Both the position numbers and the translations under genes were made by a program. Below are positions 62,701-64,000 of a stretch of DNA of 64,000 bases, piece after piece (the first letter of the stretch is position 1; each line of letters starts with the position of its first letter). Origin of the DNA: Macropodus opercularis (taxonomy: Eukaryota; Chordata; Actinopteri; Anabantiformes; Osphronemidae). The stretch is taken from assembly GCA_030770545.1 (NCBI GenBank), contig CM061098.1, positions 13,482,001 through 13,546,000 on the forward strand. The letters are read 5' to 3'. Under the pieces are notes generated by a model. It was not told the DNA's origin, ran no database searches, and saw only the letters and a list, made by a program, of their open reading frames with translations.

Positions 62701-64000
62701 CGAGGTGCACGCTGCGCGTCTCTGTGGCTCTGTAGCGGTGTCACATAGCCAAGTCCCTGCCTAATCAGGCCACTTACGCGCACACGCACACGCAAACACG
62801 CATGCACACACTTTGCGGAGGCCATGTGTTGGGATGATGATAGAGGGCTGGCAGTTGGCAGACAGACAGCAGACGCTGTTCTTCGACATCAAACGTCTCA
62901 GAGCAGAATCTCACTTTCATGCCTACTCTGTCTCCTTCTCTCTTCTGTCACACACAAACGCACACACACGCACGCATGCACACACAAACACAACAAGGCA
63001 CATTTCCTCTGATCTCGCTGCCAAAACTCGAAAAACTTGGAAGGACTAACACACATGCGCACGCGTGTGAGCAAGCGCAACATGCACTCGAAGCACTTAA
63101 AAGTCTTGAATTAAATTTCGTCAGCCACTGTCGAAACCTAGCCTGTGAGACGTAAGTGCAAGTTTCACGTGTGACTAGAAAATGAGTCAAAACGTTTTTC
63201 CCCATAAAACCAATCCCGGTCAAGCATCATGATCTTATCTCCAGCTGCACACAGACAGACACACACAGTGAGCGTACATTGCATAAAAAATACATTTATT
63301 ACTGAAAATAAAATCGGTGGAGCACTCTGCACCCATGGGTTATGAATCAAGAGAAAATGCTGAATAAATGAGGAGAGAAACATAATAAATTTAGATGCAG
63401 GGCATCAGGGGTCACTGAATTGTAATATATAACATATTGCAGTCATATGCTGTGGTCTTCACACTCACCAGATCTCACCCCAAGTGAGTACTTTAATACA
63501 CGTTAGACAGCACTTTCCACTGCATGTACAAAAAAAAACACTAAATAAGGTTACGTGTTTGGAGGAGTAGTGTTCATCCCTCCAAGGAACGCTGCATCGG
63601 CTCTGTTGCTTTGTGGAGGCCAGACCCACTAGCTCGGGCTCCTTTCAACCTAACCTGCTCGGTGCGGTTCAGACAGTCTCTTCTGTGTTTGTCCTATTCG
63701 GTTTGGTGCATTTGGGGGCTGTCAGTAAGATTCTTTACGGTGCGGACTAAACAGCCAGACGGTATCGCCTGAAAAAAGTGGCTCCAATTGGACCCTGGTG
63801 CGCCTCATTTTGTGGCGTGAAAGCGAGGCAGACCACCCACAGGATGGTGTAATTTTAGAATTAAAAAAATAAAACATTCATCTGCTGATCACTGAAACTC
63901 TCAAGGAGGCAATTTGTACGAGGAATCCATATAATTAGGCAAGACGATTTGGTAACCACGGCAACCTGTATGCGCGTCAGTATGCGAGCGTAAGGATTGT

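Larger units (their letters stand above)
54663..64000 (+). other. tenm2: tenm2 downstream intron, continues beyond the window
   Basis: The intron begins with GTAAGT. No exon for the rest of the intracellular domain, the transmembrane helix or the EGF repeats is visible to the end of the window. The stretch contains a G15 run at 58212-58226, an AT run at 59692-59711, short GA repeats near 56995-57009 and several CA runs near 62580 and 62955. No RNA gene or transposase was recognised. Confidence 0.7.

Overview
The window looks like ray-finned (teleost) fish nuclear DNA. It is almost entirely non-coding, AT-leaning and dense in (CA/TG)n microsatellites, and it carries a short Tc1-like DNA transposon and tRNA-derived SINE-like fragments. 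The only gene I can recognise with confidence is the 5' part of a teneurin-2 gene (tenm2) on the + strand. The fish paralogue (2a or 2b) cannot be told from this sequence alone.

Layout. Positions 1-34862 hold no recognisable protein gene. This stretch is either 5' flank or an intron within the 5' untranslated region. A very strong splice acceptor at 34861-34862 precedes an exon with 124 nt of 5' UTR and the start codon at 34987, so at least one non-coding first exon must lie further upstream. The first coding exon (34987-35212, 75 residues) and the next certain exon (48705-48995, 97 residues) encode the start of the intracellular domain. The introns between and after them hold repeats and two candidate small cassette exons: a 45-nt one at 47264-47308 and a 51-nt one at 54612-54662. 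Both fit the phase-1/phase-1 pattern of the gene. No exon for the rest of the intracellular domain, the transmembrane segment or the EGF repeats is seen before the window ends, so the gene continues to the right.

How the parts work together. Teneurin-2 is a large type II single-pass neuronal adhesion receptor. The exons here give only the cytoplasmic N-terminus, with its conserved Ser/Thr/Tyr-rich and acidic stretches. Every splice junction seen is phase 1, so exons 48705-48995, 47264-47308 and 54612-54662 could each be skipped or included without shifting the frame, which would vary the cytoplasmic tail. The 51-nt exon is the best candidate for something not commonly described: it encodes a strongly acidic tyrosine-containing insert and is open only in the tenm2 reading frame. 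The surrounding non-coding DNA has a few motif clusters (homeodomain palindromes, CTCF-like and MEF2-like sites) that may mark regulatory elements, but they are inferred from motif resemblance only.
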